A stretch of 64,000 bases of DNA from Curtobacterium sp. VKM Ac-2865 (GTDB lineage Bacteria > Actinomycetota > Actinomycetes > Actinomycetales > Microbacteriaceae): the NCBI RefSeq assembly GCF_015350905.1, contig NZ_JADKRZ010000006.1:186001-250000 (forward strand), read 5' to 3'. Below, piece by piece: positions 32,064 to 41,048 of this stretch. The notes beneath the pieces were generated by a model. The model was not told the DNA's origin. It made no database searches and saw only the letters and a list, made by a program, of their open reading frames with translations. Positions within the stretch are counted from its first letter, which is position 1. Each line of letters opens with the position of its first letter. Both the position numbers and the translations under genes were made by a program.

Positions 32064-34406
32064 TCAGCGCGCGATCGGGTTCGGCATCGTCCCCGCGTGG
32101 ATCAGCGACGCCGACTGGTCCGCCAGGTCCACCATCGACACGGTGTTCCGCAGCTGGAGCCGGTTCAGGCAGGAGTGCCGGAACGCGGGTGCCCGGAGGT
32201 CCAGGGGCCGGCGGTCCGGGTGCGCGTCGGCGTGCGCGTCGACGCAGGCACCGACGAGCGCCCAGAACCGGGACGCCGGCAGGACCCCGTCGTCGTCCAG
32301 GACCGCCGCCACGAACCGCAGCACGCCGTCGAACACGTCGGTGAACACGGACAGCGCCGCCTCGTCGTCGTCGACCGGTTGCACGATGCGCTCGATCCCC
32401 GCGGGGACCGCTCGTGGCGCGACGACGACGACCTCCTCGCCGATGTCCTTCATCACCGCCCGGACGACGGCGCCGTCCCGGAGCACGAGCACCAGGTTCT
32501 CGCCGTGCGGCATGAAGGCGACGTCGTGGACGGTCAGACAGTGCACGACGGGCAGCAGGTAGGCGTCGAGGTACCGTCGCACCCACTCCTCGGCGCCCAG
32601 GCCCGACGTCGACACGAGGGCGCTGACGACGGACCGTCCGGCGGCGTCCCGGTGCAGCAGTGACGCCATCGTGACGAGTCGCTCCCCGGCGGCCAGCTGG
32701 GGGACGGGGCTCTCGCGCCAGAGTGCCGCGAGCATCTTCCGCTGCGGCGACGGCACGTCCGCCCGGTGGTACGCGTCACCGGTGTACCCGATCGCGGCGT
32801 GCTCGCGGAGCACCGAGAACCCGCACGCCTGGAGCGTCGCGTCCTCGGACACGATCGCCGCCACCCAGTCGTTGACCGCGGGGGTCGCACGCATGTACGC
32901 GGGGGACATCCCGCGCAGGAACCCCATGTTCTGCACCGCCAGCGCCGTCTTGACGTAGGACCGCCCGGGTGCGGAGCGGTTGAACGCCGTGCGGATGGAC
33001 TGCTGCGGCTGGTGGAGGTCCGGTCCCTCCCCGAGGTCGACGAGGTCCTGCCGGCCGAGGTCCGGCGCGAAGGTCACCGCGATGCGGTGCTGCCACTGCC
33101 ACGGGTGCACCGGCAGCCAGGTGTACTCCGACGGGTCGAGCCCTCGCCGGGCCAGGGTGTCCCGGAACGTGGCGACCGTCGCGGGGTCGAGCTCGGCGGC
33201 CCAGTGGGCGTCCTCGGTCCGGTCCGCTGCCAGCGCGAGGTGCGTGCGGGCACGGCGGGCGGCGAGCCAGCGGTACCGGAACCGACCGCCGAGCTCCGGT
33301 GCGTACGCGCGGTACTCGTCGAGCCCGAAGCCGATCCGACCGTTCGCCGCGACGAACGCCGGGTGCCCCTCGGTCATCGCTGCCTCGACGTCCTGGAACG
33401 CGGCCACCACGTCGCCGTCGGAGCGGCCCTCGGCGAGCTGTCTGGCGGACGGTCCACCGCGCCGGTGCTTCGCGGCAGCGCTGGCGAGCGTCGAGGCGAT
33501 CTCCTCCAGGTAGGTGCCGAGCAGGTGCTCCGGGATCCCGAGCACGTCGACCAGCTCGAGGACGAGCTCCTGCGCGTCGAGCGGGACGGGGAGCCCGTCG
33601 GCGGTGTGCGTCCGGGTCAGCGAGGCCTCGTCGACCGACCAGTGCTCGAGCTCGTGGCGCCGCGACCGGAACCGGTACGTCGACGCCCCGGCTCGGACCT
33701 GCCAGGCGTCACCGTCGGCGGTCGGCGCGATGAGCCGCTCGTGCGTGAACTCGGCGATCGCCTTCGCGACGAGGTGCCGCTGCGCCGGCTCGAGGTGCTC
33801 CGGTCGCAGGTGCGCTGCCGGGCCGTCGTCGTCCGGCACGCCGATCCGGTCGGTCTCGAGCACGGACAGCAGCGCCCGCTTGCCGTCGACGTCCACCTCG
33901 CGGAGGGCGCGGAACCCGACCTCCGCGTTCTTCGCCTGCACGGTGGTGTTCCGCACGTCGGGCTCGACGACCACGCGCCGGGCACCGAGCGTGTCCCGGC
34001 AGTGCTCGACCGTGGCGCGCATGACGGCGCTCGTGAGCCCGTGGACGCGGCCGGTGTCGGGCGGTGGGGCGACGAGCAGGTGCATGCCGACGTCGCCGGG
34101 CTCCGCCGCCCACACGTCGGTGAGCAGCACGGTCGCCGGGTCGTACGTCTCGACCAGGAAGCAGGGGACGCCGTCGCGCCGTCCGAGCCACGCGGCCTGC
34201 GCCGGGTCGGCCTGCACGGACGCCAGGTACTCGCGTACCGCCGGCACGTCGAGGTCGCCCATCGCCCAGCACGCGGACGCGGGGTGCGCGAGCCAGGACT
34301 GCACGACGGCGGCGTCGCGATCCGGGTCCACCGGTTCGACGGACAGGAGGCTCGCGGTCGCGTCCGCCGGGCTGCCAGCGTCCCGCAGATCCGTGCCCGC
34401 GCTCAT
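32064..34406 (-). CDS. Fused acyltransferase-siderophore synthetase (DesC-DesD type)
   Basis: A 780-residue bifunctional enzyme. Residues about 15-200 are a GNAT acyltransferase (IucB/RimJ-like, with VEPDVRNTTVQAKNAEVGF) expected to acylate N-hydroxycadaverine. Residues about 215-780 are an IucA/IucC NIS synthetase, with HPWQWQH near 435 and RTAFNRSAPGRSYVKTAL near 475 for ATP and carboxylate binding. These are DesC and DesD of the desferrioxamine pathway in one chain. The gene overlaps the hydroxylase gene by ATGA and is last in the operon. Desferrioxamine as the product is inferred from the gene set. Confidence 0.92.
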   Translation of the reverse strand: MSAGTDLRDAGSPADATASLLSVEPVDPDRDAAVVQSWLAHPASACWAMGDLDVPAVREYLASVQADPAQAAWLGRRDGVPCFLVETYDPATVLLTDVWAAEPGDVGMHLLVAPPPDTGRVHGLTSAVMRATVEHCRDTLGARRVVVEPDVRNTTVQAKNAEVGFRALREVDVDGKRALLSVLETDRIGVPDDDGPAAHLRPEHLEPAQRHLVAKAIAEFTHERLIAPTADGDAWQVRAGASTYRFRSRRHELEHWSVDEASLTRTHTADGLPVPLDAQELVLELVDVLGIPEHLLGTYLEEIASTLASAAAKHRRGGPSARQLAEGRSDGDVVAAFQDVEAAMTEGHPAFVAANGRIGFGLDEYRAYAPELGGRFRYRWLAARRARTHLALAADRTEDAHWAAELDPATVATFRDTLARRGLDPSEYTWLPVHPWQWQHRIAVTFAPDLGRQDLVDLGEGPDLHQPQQSIRTAFNRSAPGRSYVKTALAVQNMGFLRGMSPAYMRATPAVNDWVAAIVSEDATLQACGFSVLREHAAIGYTGDAYHRADVPSPQRKMLAALWRESPVPQLAAGERLVTMASLLHRDAAGRSVVSALVSTSGLGAEEWVRRYLDAYLLPVVHCLTVHDVAFMPHGENLVLVLRDGAVVRAVMKDIGEEVVVVAPRAVPAGIERIVQPVDDDEAALSVFTDVFDGVLRFVAAVLDDDGVLPASRFWALVGACVDAHADAHPDRRPLDLRAPAFRHSCLNRLQLRNTVSMVDLADQSASLIHAGTMPNPIAR

Positions 34407-35755
34407 CGGCGCGCCCCCGAGAGGGGCAGGCCGAACTCCTGGAAGGCGATCCGGTCCTCCAGGCCGTATGCGGACCGACCCGTGACGGACCGCAGGATCG
34501 ACGCGTTCCGCCACGCGCCCATGCCGAGGTCCGGGGCGGTGAGCCCGTGCGTGTGTTCCTCGGCGTTCTGCACCCAGATCCGGCCGCCCAGCGAGTCGAC
34601 GTGGTGGTCGCGGGCGACCGCCAGGCGACCACGTGCGTCGCGTCCGACCAGGTGCTCGACGGGGTCGAGGAACCGCGGCGGGCGAGCGGTGTAGCCGGTC
34701 GCGAGGACGAGGCGTTCGACCTCGTGCTCGTACGTCGTCCCGAGCTGCTCGTGCCGGAGCGTCAGCCGGTACGTGCGCCGGTCGGCGAGCCAGGTGGCGT
34801 CGACCACGCTGGTCTCGGTGCGGAGCGTCGCCGGGACCGGTCCGCTCGCGCTGATCCGGTAGAGCGTGTCGTAGAGGTCGTCGACCAGGTCGGCGCTGAT
34901 GCCCTTGTAGAGCCCGCGCTGCTCGCGGCCGAGGCGGTCGCGGACGTCCTCCGGCAGGGCGTGGAAGTGGTCCGTGTACTCCGGTGAGGTCATCTCGAGC
35001 GTGAGCTTGGTGTCCTCCATCGGGAAGAAGCGGGGCGACCGCGTGATCCAGTCCAGGCGGGAGCCGCGCTGCCGGACGTCCTCGAGCAGGTCGCGGTAGA
35101 CCTCGGCGGCGGACTGCCCGCTGCCGACGACCGCCACCGACGCTGCACCGCGCAGGGCATCGCGGTTCGGCAGGTACTCGGCCGAGTGGACGACCGGACC
35201 GTCGAGCCCCCGGAGTGCGTCCGGCACCGACGGCTCCGTGCCGATCCCGAGCACGACGTGACGGGCGAGGTAGGTCTCAGGACCGTGGTCGGTGTCGGCG
35301 TGCACGGTGAACAGGTCCGCGGCGTCGTCGTGCTCGACGGCTGTGACGTGGCGACCCCAGCGCAGGGTGTCGAGCCGGTCCGCCGCCCACCGGCAGTAGG
35401 CGTCGTACTCGCGGCGCAGGGGGTGGAAGTCCTCGCGGATGTAGAAGGGGTAGAGCCGTCCGGTCTCCTTGAGCCAGGCGAGGAACGAGAACGGCGACGT
35501 CGGGTCGGCCATCGTGACCAGGTCCGCTAGGAACGGGACCTGGATCGTGGCGTCGTCGAGCATCATGCCGTGGTGCCAGGCGAAGCCGTCGGCCGCGTCG
35601 AGGAAGACCGCGTCGACGTCGTCCAGGGGGTCGCTGAGGCAGGCGAGACCGAGGTTGAACGGGCCGATGCCGATGCCCACGAGGTCGTGGACGGGCTGGT
35701 CGTGGGGTGTCGTTCGGGTCGCTGTGCGGGGTGTCGTGCGGGGTGCTGTGCTCAT
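34403..35755 (-). CDS. Lysine/cadaverine N-monooxygenase (DesB type)
   Basis: FAD- and NADPH-dependent N-hydroxylating flavoprotein of 450 residues. After a Thr/Arg-rich N-terminal tail of about 22 residues comes the FAD motif GIGIGPFNLGLA, then the substrate segment MMLDDATIQVPFLADL, the NADPH motif VVGSGQSAAEVYRDL (near 205) and the C-terminal ATGY near 385. In the desferrioxamine pathway this step makes N-hydroxycadaverine. It overlaps both neighbours by ATGA, which ties its level to DesA and DesCD. Confidence 0.93.
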   Translation of the reverse strand: MSTAPRTTPRTATRTTPHDQPVHDLVGIGIGPFNLGLACLSDPLDDVDAVFLDAADGFAWHHGMMLDDATIQVPFLADLVTMADPTSPFSFLAWLKETGRLYPFYIREDFHPLRREYDAYCRWAADRLDTLRWGRHVTAVEHDDAADLFTVHADTDHGPETYLARHVVLGIGTEPSVPDALRGLDGPVVHSAEYLPNRDALRGAASVAVVGSGQSAAEVYRDLLEDVRQRGSRLDWITRSPRFFPMEDTKLTLEMTSPEYTDHFHALPEDVRDRLGREQRGLYKGISADLVDDLYDTLYRISASGPVPATLRTETSVVDATWLADRRTYRLTLRHEQLGTTYEHEVERLVLATGYTARPPRFLDPVEHLVGRDARGRLAVARDHHVDSLGGRIWVQNAEEHTHGLTAPDLGMGAWRNASILRSVTGRSAYGLEDRIAFQEFGLPLSGARR

Positions 35756-37260
35756 CGGGCTGCTCCCGTCGAGCTGGTGGTCCTGGCCAGCTGCTCGGCC
35801 GTCGCGACCACGTGGGCCAGTGCCGCCTGCATCTGCGTCGTCGTCGTGTCCGGATCGAGGATCGTCAGCTTGTTGCACGGACGGCCGTCGATCACGGTCT
35901 TGGCGATGAGCACGCGCCCCTCGGCGAGCAGCGTAGCGCGGAGGGGACCGACCAGGGCGTCCGCCTCGGCGTCGGACATGCCCTCCGGCTGGAAGCGGAA
36001 CAGCACCGTGCTGAGCTGTGTCGGTGCGACGAGCACCAGGTCCTGCTGCGCTGCGACCAGGGCGTGCGTCGCCTCGGTCAGGTCGATGACCGCGTCGAAC
36101 GCCCGGCCGATCCCGTCGGCGCCGGTGGCGCGCAGGGTCGCCCAGAGCTTCAGCGCGTCGAACCGCCGCGTCGTCTGGAGGGACTTGTCGACCTGGTTCG
36201 GCTCGGTCGCGTCCTCGGGGTTCAGGTAGTCGGCATGCCAGGAGGCTCGGCGCAGGTCGCGTGGATCGCGCACCACGAGCGCGCTCGACGACACCGGCTG
36301 GAAGAACGACTTGTGGAAGTCGGCCGTCACGCTCCTGGCACGCTCGATCCCGTCGAGCAGGTGGCGCCGGGTCGGCGACACGAGGAGGCCACAGCCGTAG
36401 GCCGCGTCCACGTGCAGCCAGACGTCCTCGAGGTCGCACACGTCGGCGATCGCCTGGAGCGGGTCGATCACCCCGCGGTCGGTGGTGCCCGCAGTGGCGA
36501 CGACGGCCATCGGGGTGCGCCCCGCTCGACGTGCACGGGCGACGGCGGTCGCCAGGGCGTCGGGGAGCATGCGGCCGGACGCGTCGGTGGCCACGTCCAC
36601 GACGGCGTCGGCGGGCAGGCCGAGGACGTGCGCGGATTTGCGGACGCTGAAGTGGGACTCGGCGGTGGCGAAGACGACGGGGTGGAGCGGGGGCTGCGCG
36701 CGGTGGCCGTCCGTATGTGGGGCATCCGTGTGGTGTGCGGCCGCGTGCTGGGCGCCCGCGTGCTGTGCGGCGGTCGCTTCGCGGGCCAGCAGCAGCGCCT
36801 GCAGGTTCGACTGCGAGCCACCGGAGGTGAAGACCCCGTCGCCACCCGTGAACCCGATCCGGCTCGCCACCCACTCGATGACGTGCCGCTCGATCTCGGT
36901 GCCGATCCGCGACTGGTCCCAGGTGTCGACCGAGGGGTTCACGGCCGCGAGCACCGACTCCGCGGCGACGGCGGGCAGGGCCACGGGGCAGTTCAGGTGT
37001 GCGAGGTACCCGGGGTCGTGGAACCACACCGCTTCGCGGACGAACAGGTCGTCGAGCTCGACGAGGGCGGCGTCGGTGCCGAGCGGTGCCTGGTCGAGGT
37101 CGACCGCGCGGACACGTCTGCGGAGTTCGGCCGCTGGCGTGTACGTCGTGGGGTGCTCGACGCGTTGGACCCGGTCGGCGATCCGGTCGACGGTCGCATG
37201 GACCATCCGGCGGTACTGATCGGCAGTGGCATTGGTCAACAGTTCGATGGAGGCTGTCAC
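35752..37260 (-). CDS. PLP-dependent amino-acid decarboxylase (DesA type lysine decarboxylase)
   Basis: Group II decarboxylase of 502 residues, expected to turn lysine into cadaverine as the first step. The PLP lysine is in DFHKSFFQP, the cofactor His in ATAESHFSVRK and Asp in HVDAAYG. A His/Ala/Thr-rich insertion (about residues 162-187) of low complexity is unusual. The GTG start lies one base after the iron box; an ATG at 37206 would drop 18 residues. It is the first gene of the operon. Confidence 0.9.
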   Translation of the reverse strand: MTASIELLTNATADQYRRMVHATVDRIADRVQRVEHPTTYTPAAELRRRVRAVDLDQAPLGTDAALVELDDLFVREAVWFHDPGYLAHLNCPVALPAVAAESVLAAVNPSVDTWDQSRIGTEIERHVIEWVASRIGFTGGDGVFTSGGSQSNLQALLLAREATAAQHAGAQHAAAHHTDAPHTDGHRAQPPLHPVVFATAESHFSVRKSAHVLGLPADAVVDVATDASGRMLPDALATAVARARRAGRTPMAVVATAGTTDRGVIDPLQAIADVCDLEDVWLHVDAAYGCGLLVSPTRRHLLDGIERARSVTADFHKSFFQPVSSSALVVRDPRDLRRASWHADYLNPEDATEPNQVDKSLQTTRRFDALKLWATLRATGADGIGRAFDAVIDLTEATHALVAAQQDLVLVAPTQLSTVLFRFQPEGMSDAEADALVGPLRATLLAEGRVLIAKTVIDGRPCNKLTILDPDTTTTQMQAALAHVVATAEQLARTTSSTGAAR

Positions 37261-37261
37261 G

Positions 37262-37280
37262 TTAGGTAAGGCTAACCTAA
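37262..37280 (-). promoter_or_regulatory. DtxR/IdeR iron box of the siderophore operon
   Basis: The 19-mer TTAGGTAAGGCTAACCTAA differs at one base from the consensus palindrome TTAGGTTAGGCTAACCTAA. It lies 1 nt before the GTG start and includes TAGCCT, a possible -10 box 8 nt before GTG. Iron-loaded DtxR/IdeR would therefore cover the promoter core and shut the operon down when iron is plentiful. Confidence 0.88.
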
Positions 37281-37313
37281 CTGCTTTTTCGATGCCACCC
37301 GCTGCCGGGTCGA

Positions 37314-38168
37314 TCAGCCGGCGCGGACGCCCTCGACCCCCAGAACGCCGAGGAGTGCGAGGGCGTCGGCGTCCGGGGATCCCGTCGGCGCCGTGTAGAG
37401 CACGAGCCACTGGCCCCGGTCGACCAGGGCGAGACTGTCGCAGTCGACCGTGACCGGGCCGACCACGGGGTGGTCGAACGTCTTGGACAGCACGGTCGTC
37501 GTCGGGACGTCGTGACGGTCCCACAGCCGCGCGAACTCCCCGCTGTCCGCGCGGAGCTCCTCGACGAGCCCGACCACGGACGGGTCCTCCGGGTACTCCG
37601 CCCGGACGGCACGGAGCTGCCGGACGACGTGCTGGCGGAACTCGGCACCGTCGGAGATGCCGTAGGGCGGTACGTCGACGTCGGGGTGCGACCCGGGTGG
37701 GAACGCCCGCCGGGCGAGGTTCCGCTCGGACGGTTGCCGCTCGCCGAAGTCCTCCATGAGCGCGGCCGCCAGGGCGTTCCACGCGAGCACCTCGAACGTG
37801 GCAGACAGCACGATCGCCGCCGTCTGCGGCAGGCGCTCGACGAGGGCGGTGATGCTCGGTCGGACGTCGCGGCGCACCCGTCCGTGGTGGAGCGGCGCCG
37901 TGCCCGCCAGGGTGTGGAGGTGCGCCGACTCGACGGCTGAGAGGCGGAGCGACCCGGCGATGCCTGCGAGCACCTCGGCGGACGGCCGTGGTGCGCGGCC
38001 CTGTTCGAGTCGCACGTAGTACTCGGTCGAGATGTGGGCCAGGACGGCCACCTCTTCTCGCCGCAGTCCGGGCGTCCGCCGTCGAGCACCCGCCATCAGC
38101 CCGACGTCCGACGGCTGCAACCGTTCCCGCCGCGACCGGAGGAACGCCGCCAACTCCTGCTTGTCCAT
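37314..38168 (-). CDS. XRE-family regulator with MmyB-like ligand domain
   Basis: A 284-residue transcription factor. The N-terminal helix-turn-helix (about 10-70) contains RRTPGLRREEVAVLAHIS and EYYVRLEQGR, the signature of the actinobacterial MmyB-like regulators. The C-terminal MmyB-like domain (about 105-275) is PAS-like and may bind a fatty acid or other small molecule. It is divergent from the SDR at 38256. In this family the divergent oxidoreductase is a common target, so repression of the SDR and of itself is likely (inference). Confidence 0.9.
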   Translation of the reverse strand: MDKQELAAFLRSRRERLQPSDVGLMAGARRRTPGLRREEVAVLAHISTEYYVRLEQGRAPRPSAEVLAGIAGSLRLSAVESAHLHTLAGTAPLHHGRVRRDVRPSITALVERLPQTAAIVLSATFEVLAWNALAAALMEDFGERQPSERNLARRAFPPGSHPDVDVPPYGISDGAEFRQHVVRQLRAVRAEYPEDPSVVGLVEELRADSGEFARLWDRHDVPTTTVLSKTFDHPVVGPVTVDCDSLALVDRGQWLVLYTAPTGSPDADALALLGVLGVEGVRAG

Positions 38169-38204
38169 GCCAGGAGTCTGCGCCCGGTGCGCCGCCGCCG
38201 TCGT

Positions 38205-38219
38205 GGTACCGGTCGTACC
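38205..38219. promoter_or_regulatory. Candidate operator in the XRE/SDR divergent region
   Basis: Palindrome GGTAC-CGGTC-GTACC centred between the divergent starts at 38168 and 38256, the only clear symmetric sequence in this 87-bp region. Confidence 0.4.
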
Positions 38220-38255
38220 TGGCTGCGTCGATCGGCGCCAGGGGACGCTGACGCC

Positions 38256-39062
38256 ATGACCGAGAACAGCATCCAGTCCACCCCCGACACGTCCACGACC
38301 GCTCCGATCGGCCTGCTCACCGGCAAGGTCGTGTTCATCACCGGCGCCAGCCGCGGCATCGGCGCCGCAGCGGCCCGGCTCTTCGCCCGGGAGGGTGCGG
38401 CCGTCGTGCTCGCGGCCCGGAGCGCCGCCGCGCTCGACGCCGTCGTGGCCCAGGTGCGCGCTGCCGGCGGGGTCGCCGATGCCGTGCCGCTCGACCTCGC
38501 CGACCCGGAGAGCATCCGCGCTGCCGTCGGACGGGTCGACGAGCTCCACGGACGGCTCGACGGTGCGTTCAACAACGGCGCGGCGATCCAGCACCCCGGG
38601 CCGCTCGACACCACGAGCGACGAGGACATCGACGCGCAGTTCGCCGTGAACTTCCGGGGCCACTGGGTCGCGATGACCGCGGAGGCGGCTCTGATGCGTC
38701 GGACGGGTGCCGGAGCCATCGTGAACACCTCGAGCATCGGCAGTCGGCGCGCGAACCCGGCACTCCCCGCGTACGGTGCCATGAAGCGGGCGCTCAACAG
38801 CATCACCGAGACCGCGGCCGTGACCTGGGCGTCCGACCGCATCCGGGTGAACGGGATCACCCCGGGTGGCACCGCCACGGAGATGATCGACGCCTGGGAA
38901 GCGGCGACCCCAGGGATCATCGAGCAGGTCAACGCCTCGATCCCGCTCGGGCGGATGGCGGAACCGGAGGAGGTCGCCGAGGTCGCCGCATGGCTCCTGA
39001 GCGACCGTGCCGCGATGGTGACGGGCGCGATGATCCCCGTCGACGGCGGTGCCGGCGCCTGA
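38256..39062 (+). CDS. SDR-family oxidoreductase
   Basis: A 268-residue short-chain dehydrogenase with Rossmann motif TGASRGIG (near residue 29), FNNGAA in place of NNAG, the catalytic Ser in NTSSIGS, and Tyr-Lys in YGAMKRAL (near 174-178). The C-terminal VTGAMIPVDGG is typical of the classical family. The substrate cannot be read. It is divergent from, and probably controlled by, the XRE/MmyB regulator. It ends in an H1 hairpin. Confidence 0.88.
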   Translation: MTENSIQSTPDTSTTAPIGLLTGKVVFITGASRGIGAAAARLFAREGAAVVLAARSAAALDAVVAQVRAAGGVADAVPLDLADPESIRAAVGRVDELHGRLDGAFNNGAAIQHPGPLDTTSDEDIDAQFAVNFRGHWVAMTAEAALMRRTGAGAIVNTSSIGSRRANPALPAYGAMKRALNSITETAAVTWASDRIRVNGITPGGTATEMIDAWEAATPGIIEQVNASIPLGRMAEPEEVAEVAAWLLSDRAAMVTGAMIPVDGGAGA

Positions 39063-39121
39063 TCCGTGCCGGCGGCGGAGACGCCGCTGACGCAGCGCAC
39101 TGGCTGCGGTCCGCACCGTCA

Positions 39122-39167
39122 GCGGACGGGAGGCTCGGTACCAGCGTGCACCGAGCCTCCCGTCCGC
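39122..39167. terminator. 46-nt hairpin, repeat family H1, copy 2
   Basis: 18-bp stem GCGGACGGGAGGCTCGGT with its complement at 39150-39167 and a 10-nt loop. It lies between the convergent SDR and pyruvate oxidase genes. Confidence 0.85.
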
Positions 39168-39196
39168 CTGTGGCTGGGTCCTCCAGCCCGCCCGCG

Positions 39197-40921
39197 TCAG
39201 ATGAACTGCCGGAAGTTGGTCGACGCCAGGTCGAGCAGCTCGTCTCCGCGTCCGCTCAGGACGGTGCGGATCGCGTAGAGCGTGAAGCCCTTCGCCTGCT
39301 CGAGCGTGACCGCCGGCGGCATCGACAGCTCCTGCCGGTTCGCCTTGACGGACACCAGGGCCGGCCCGTCATGGGCGAGCGCGGCGGCGAGCGCATCCTC
39401 CAACTGGTCGGATTCGTCGACGCGGAAGCCCTTCAGCCCGATCGCCTCGGCCACGGCGGCGAAGTCCGGGTTCGTCAGCTCGGTGCCGAAGTTGACGAAG
39501 CCGGCGGCCTTCATCTCGAGCTCGACGAAGTTCAGCGAGGAGTTGTCGAACACGACGATCTTCACCGGCAGCTTGTTCTGCACGATCGTGACGAGCTCAC
39601 CGAGCAGCATCGTCAGGCCACCGTCACCCGACATGGCGATGACCTGCCGGTCCGGGAACGCGGTCTGCGCACCGATTGCCTGCGGCATCGCGTTCGCCAT
39701 GGAGCCGTGCCAGAACGACCCGATCAGCCGACGCTTGCCGTTCATCGTCAGGTAGCGCGACGCCCACACCACGGGGGAGCCGACGTCGGGGATGAACACG
39801 GCGTCGTCGTCGGCGAGCTGGTCGAGGACCCGGGCGACGTACTGCGGGTGCAGGGGCTTGTGCTTCCCCGCGGGCACGGCCAGGTCGTCCAGCTTCTCCC
39901 GCGTCTTCCGGTAGTGCTTCCGGGCGTCCTCGAGGTGGTGTGCCGGCTTCGAGGCGGTCAGCAGCGGCAGGAGCCCGACAGCGGTGTCCTTCACGGTGCC
40001 GACCAGTCCGATGTCGACCGGGTGCCGTTTGCCGAGCTGTTCGCCGCGGATGTCGACCTGCACGTGCTTCGCCTTCGCGGGGAAGAACTGCGGGTAGGGG
40101 AAGTCCGTGCCGAGCATGAGGACGACGTCGGCGTCCTCCATCGCGCGGTAGCCCGACGCGAACCCGAGCAGACCGGTCATCCCGACGTCGTAGGGGTTGT
40201 CCCACTCGATGTGCTCCTTGCCGCGCATGGCGTGCACGATCGGGGCCTGCAGGCGCTCCGCGAGGGCGACGACCTCGTCGTGGGCGCCGGCGACACCGGC
40301 ACCGGCGAGGATCGTGATCTTGTCGGCGCCGTTCAGCAGGTCGGCCGTGCGCCGGAGCTCCGCGTCGGAGGGGATGATGCGCGGTTCGGCGCGGTCGATG
40401 CGGACCGCGCGGTCGTCCTTCGCCTCGGCGAGCAGGACGTCGCCGGGGATGACGAGCACGGCGACGCCACGCTTCTCGACGGCCTCGCGGATCGCGATCT
40501 CGAGCAGGCGAGGCATCTGCACCGGGTCGGCGACGTACTCGACGTAGACCGAGCACTCGCGGAAGAGCTCCTGCGGGTGGGTCTCCTGGAAGTACCCGGT
40601 GCCGATCTCCGCCGTCGGGATGTGCGCGGCGATCGCGAGGACGGGCACGCGGGATCGGTTCGCGTCGTAGAGGCCGTTGATCAGGTGCAGGTTGCCCGGT
40701 CCGCAGCTGCCCGCGCACACCGCGAGGTCCCCGGTGAGGTCGGCTTCGGCTGCCGCGGCGAACGCGGCCGCCTCCTCGTGACGGACGTGCTCCCAGCTGA
40801 TCGTGCCGTCCTTGCGGATGGCGTCGGTGAAGCCGTTGAGGGAGTCCCCGGGCAGTCCGTAGACGCGGTGGACGTCGTTCTCGCGGAGGGTGGCGACGAT
40901 GGTCTCGGCGACGGTTGGCAT
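39197..40921 (-). CDS. poxB: Thiamine-diphosphate-dependent pyruvate oxidase/dehydrogenase (PoxB type)
   Basis: A 574-residue ThDP and FAD enzyme. N-terminal pyrimidine-binding domain with the catalytic Glu region RHEEAAAFAA (near 50), a central FAD-binding domain, and a C-terminal diphosphate-binding domain with MSGDGGL and the motif ending in NSSLNFV. It most resembles PoxB, which oxidatively decarboxylates pyruvate to acetate, giving electrons to quinone; YdaP-like relatives are an alternative. The length agrees (E. coli PoxB 572). GAGAGGAA precedes the ATG at 40921. Confidence 0.9.
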   Translation of the reverse strand: MPTVAETIVATLRENDVHRVYGLPGDSLNGFTDAIRKDGTISWEHVRHEEAAAFAAAAEADLTGDLAVCAGSCGPGNLHLINGLYDANRSRVPVLAIAAHIPTAEIGTGYFQETHPQELFRECSVYVEYVADPVQMPRLLEIAIREAVEKRGVAVLVIPGDVLLAEAKDDRAVRIDRAEPRIIPSDAELRRTADLLNGADKITILAGAGVAGAHDEVVALAERLQAPIVHAMRGKEHIEWDNPYDVGMTGLLGFASGYRAMEDADVVLMLGTDFPYPQFFPAKAKHVQVDIRGEQLGKRHPVDIGLVGTVKDTAVGLLPLLTASKPAHHLEDARKHYRKTREKLDDLAVPAGKHKPLHPQYVARVLDQLADDDAVFIPDVGSPVVWASRYLTMNGKRRLIGSFWHGSMANAMPQAIGAQTAFPDRQVIAMSGDGGLTMLLGELVTIVQNKLPVKIVVFDNSSLNFVELEMKAAGFVNFGTELTNPDFAAVAEAIGLKGFRVDESDQLEDALAAALAHDGPALVSVKANRQELSMPPAVTLEQAKGFTLYAIRTVLSGRGDELLDLASTNFRQFI

Positions 40922-41048
40922 GCGGTTCCTCTCGTGGTGGACTCCTCCCGGTCTAGTCGGTGGCGCGCTCCTGTGTGTTCTGGCGTCCTGTGTGTTCTCT
41001 GATCGGACCGAGCCGTGACTTCGCCCGTCGGACTGGGACGATGGGCGG

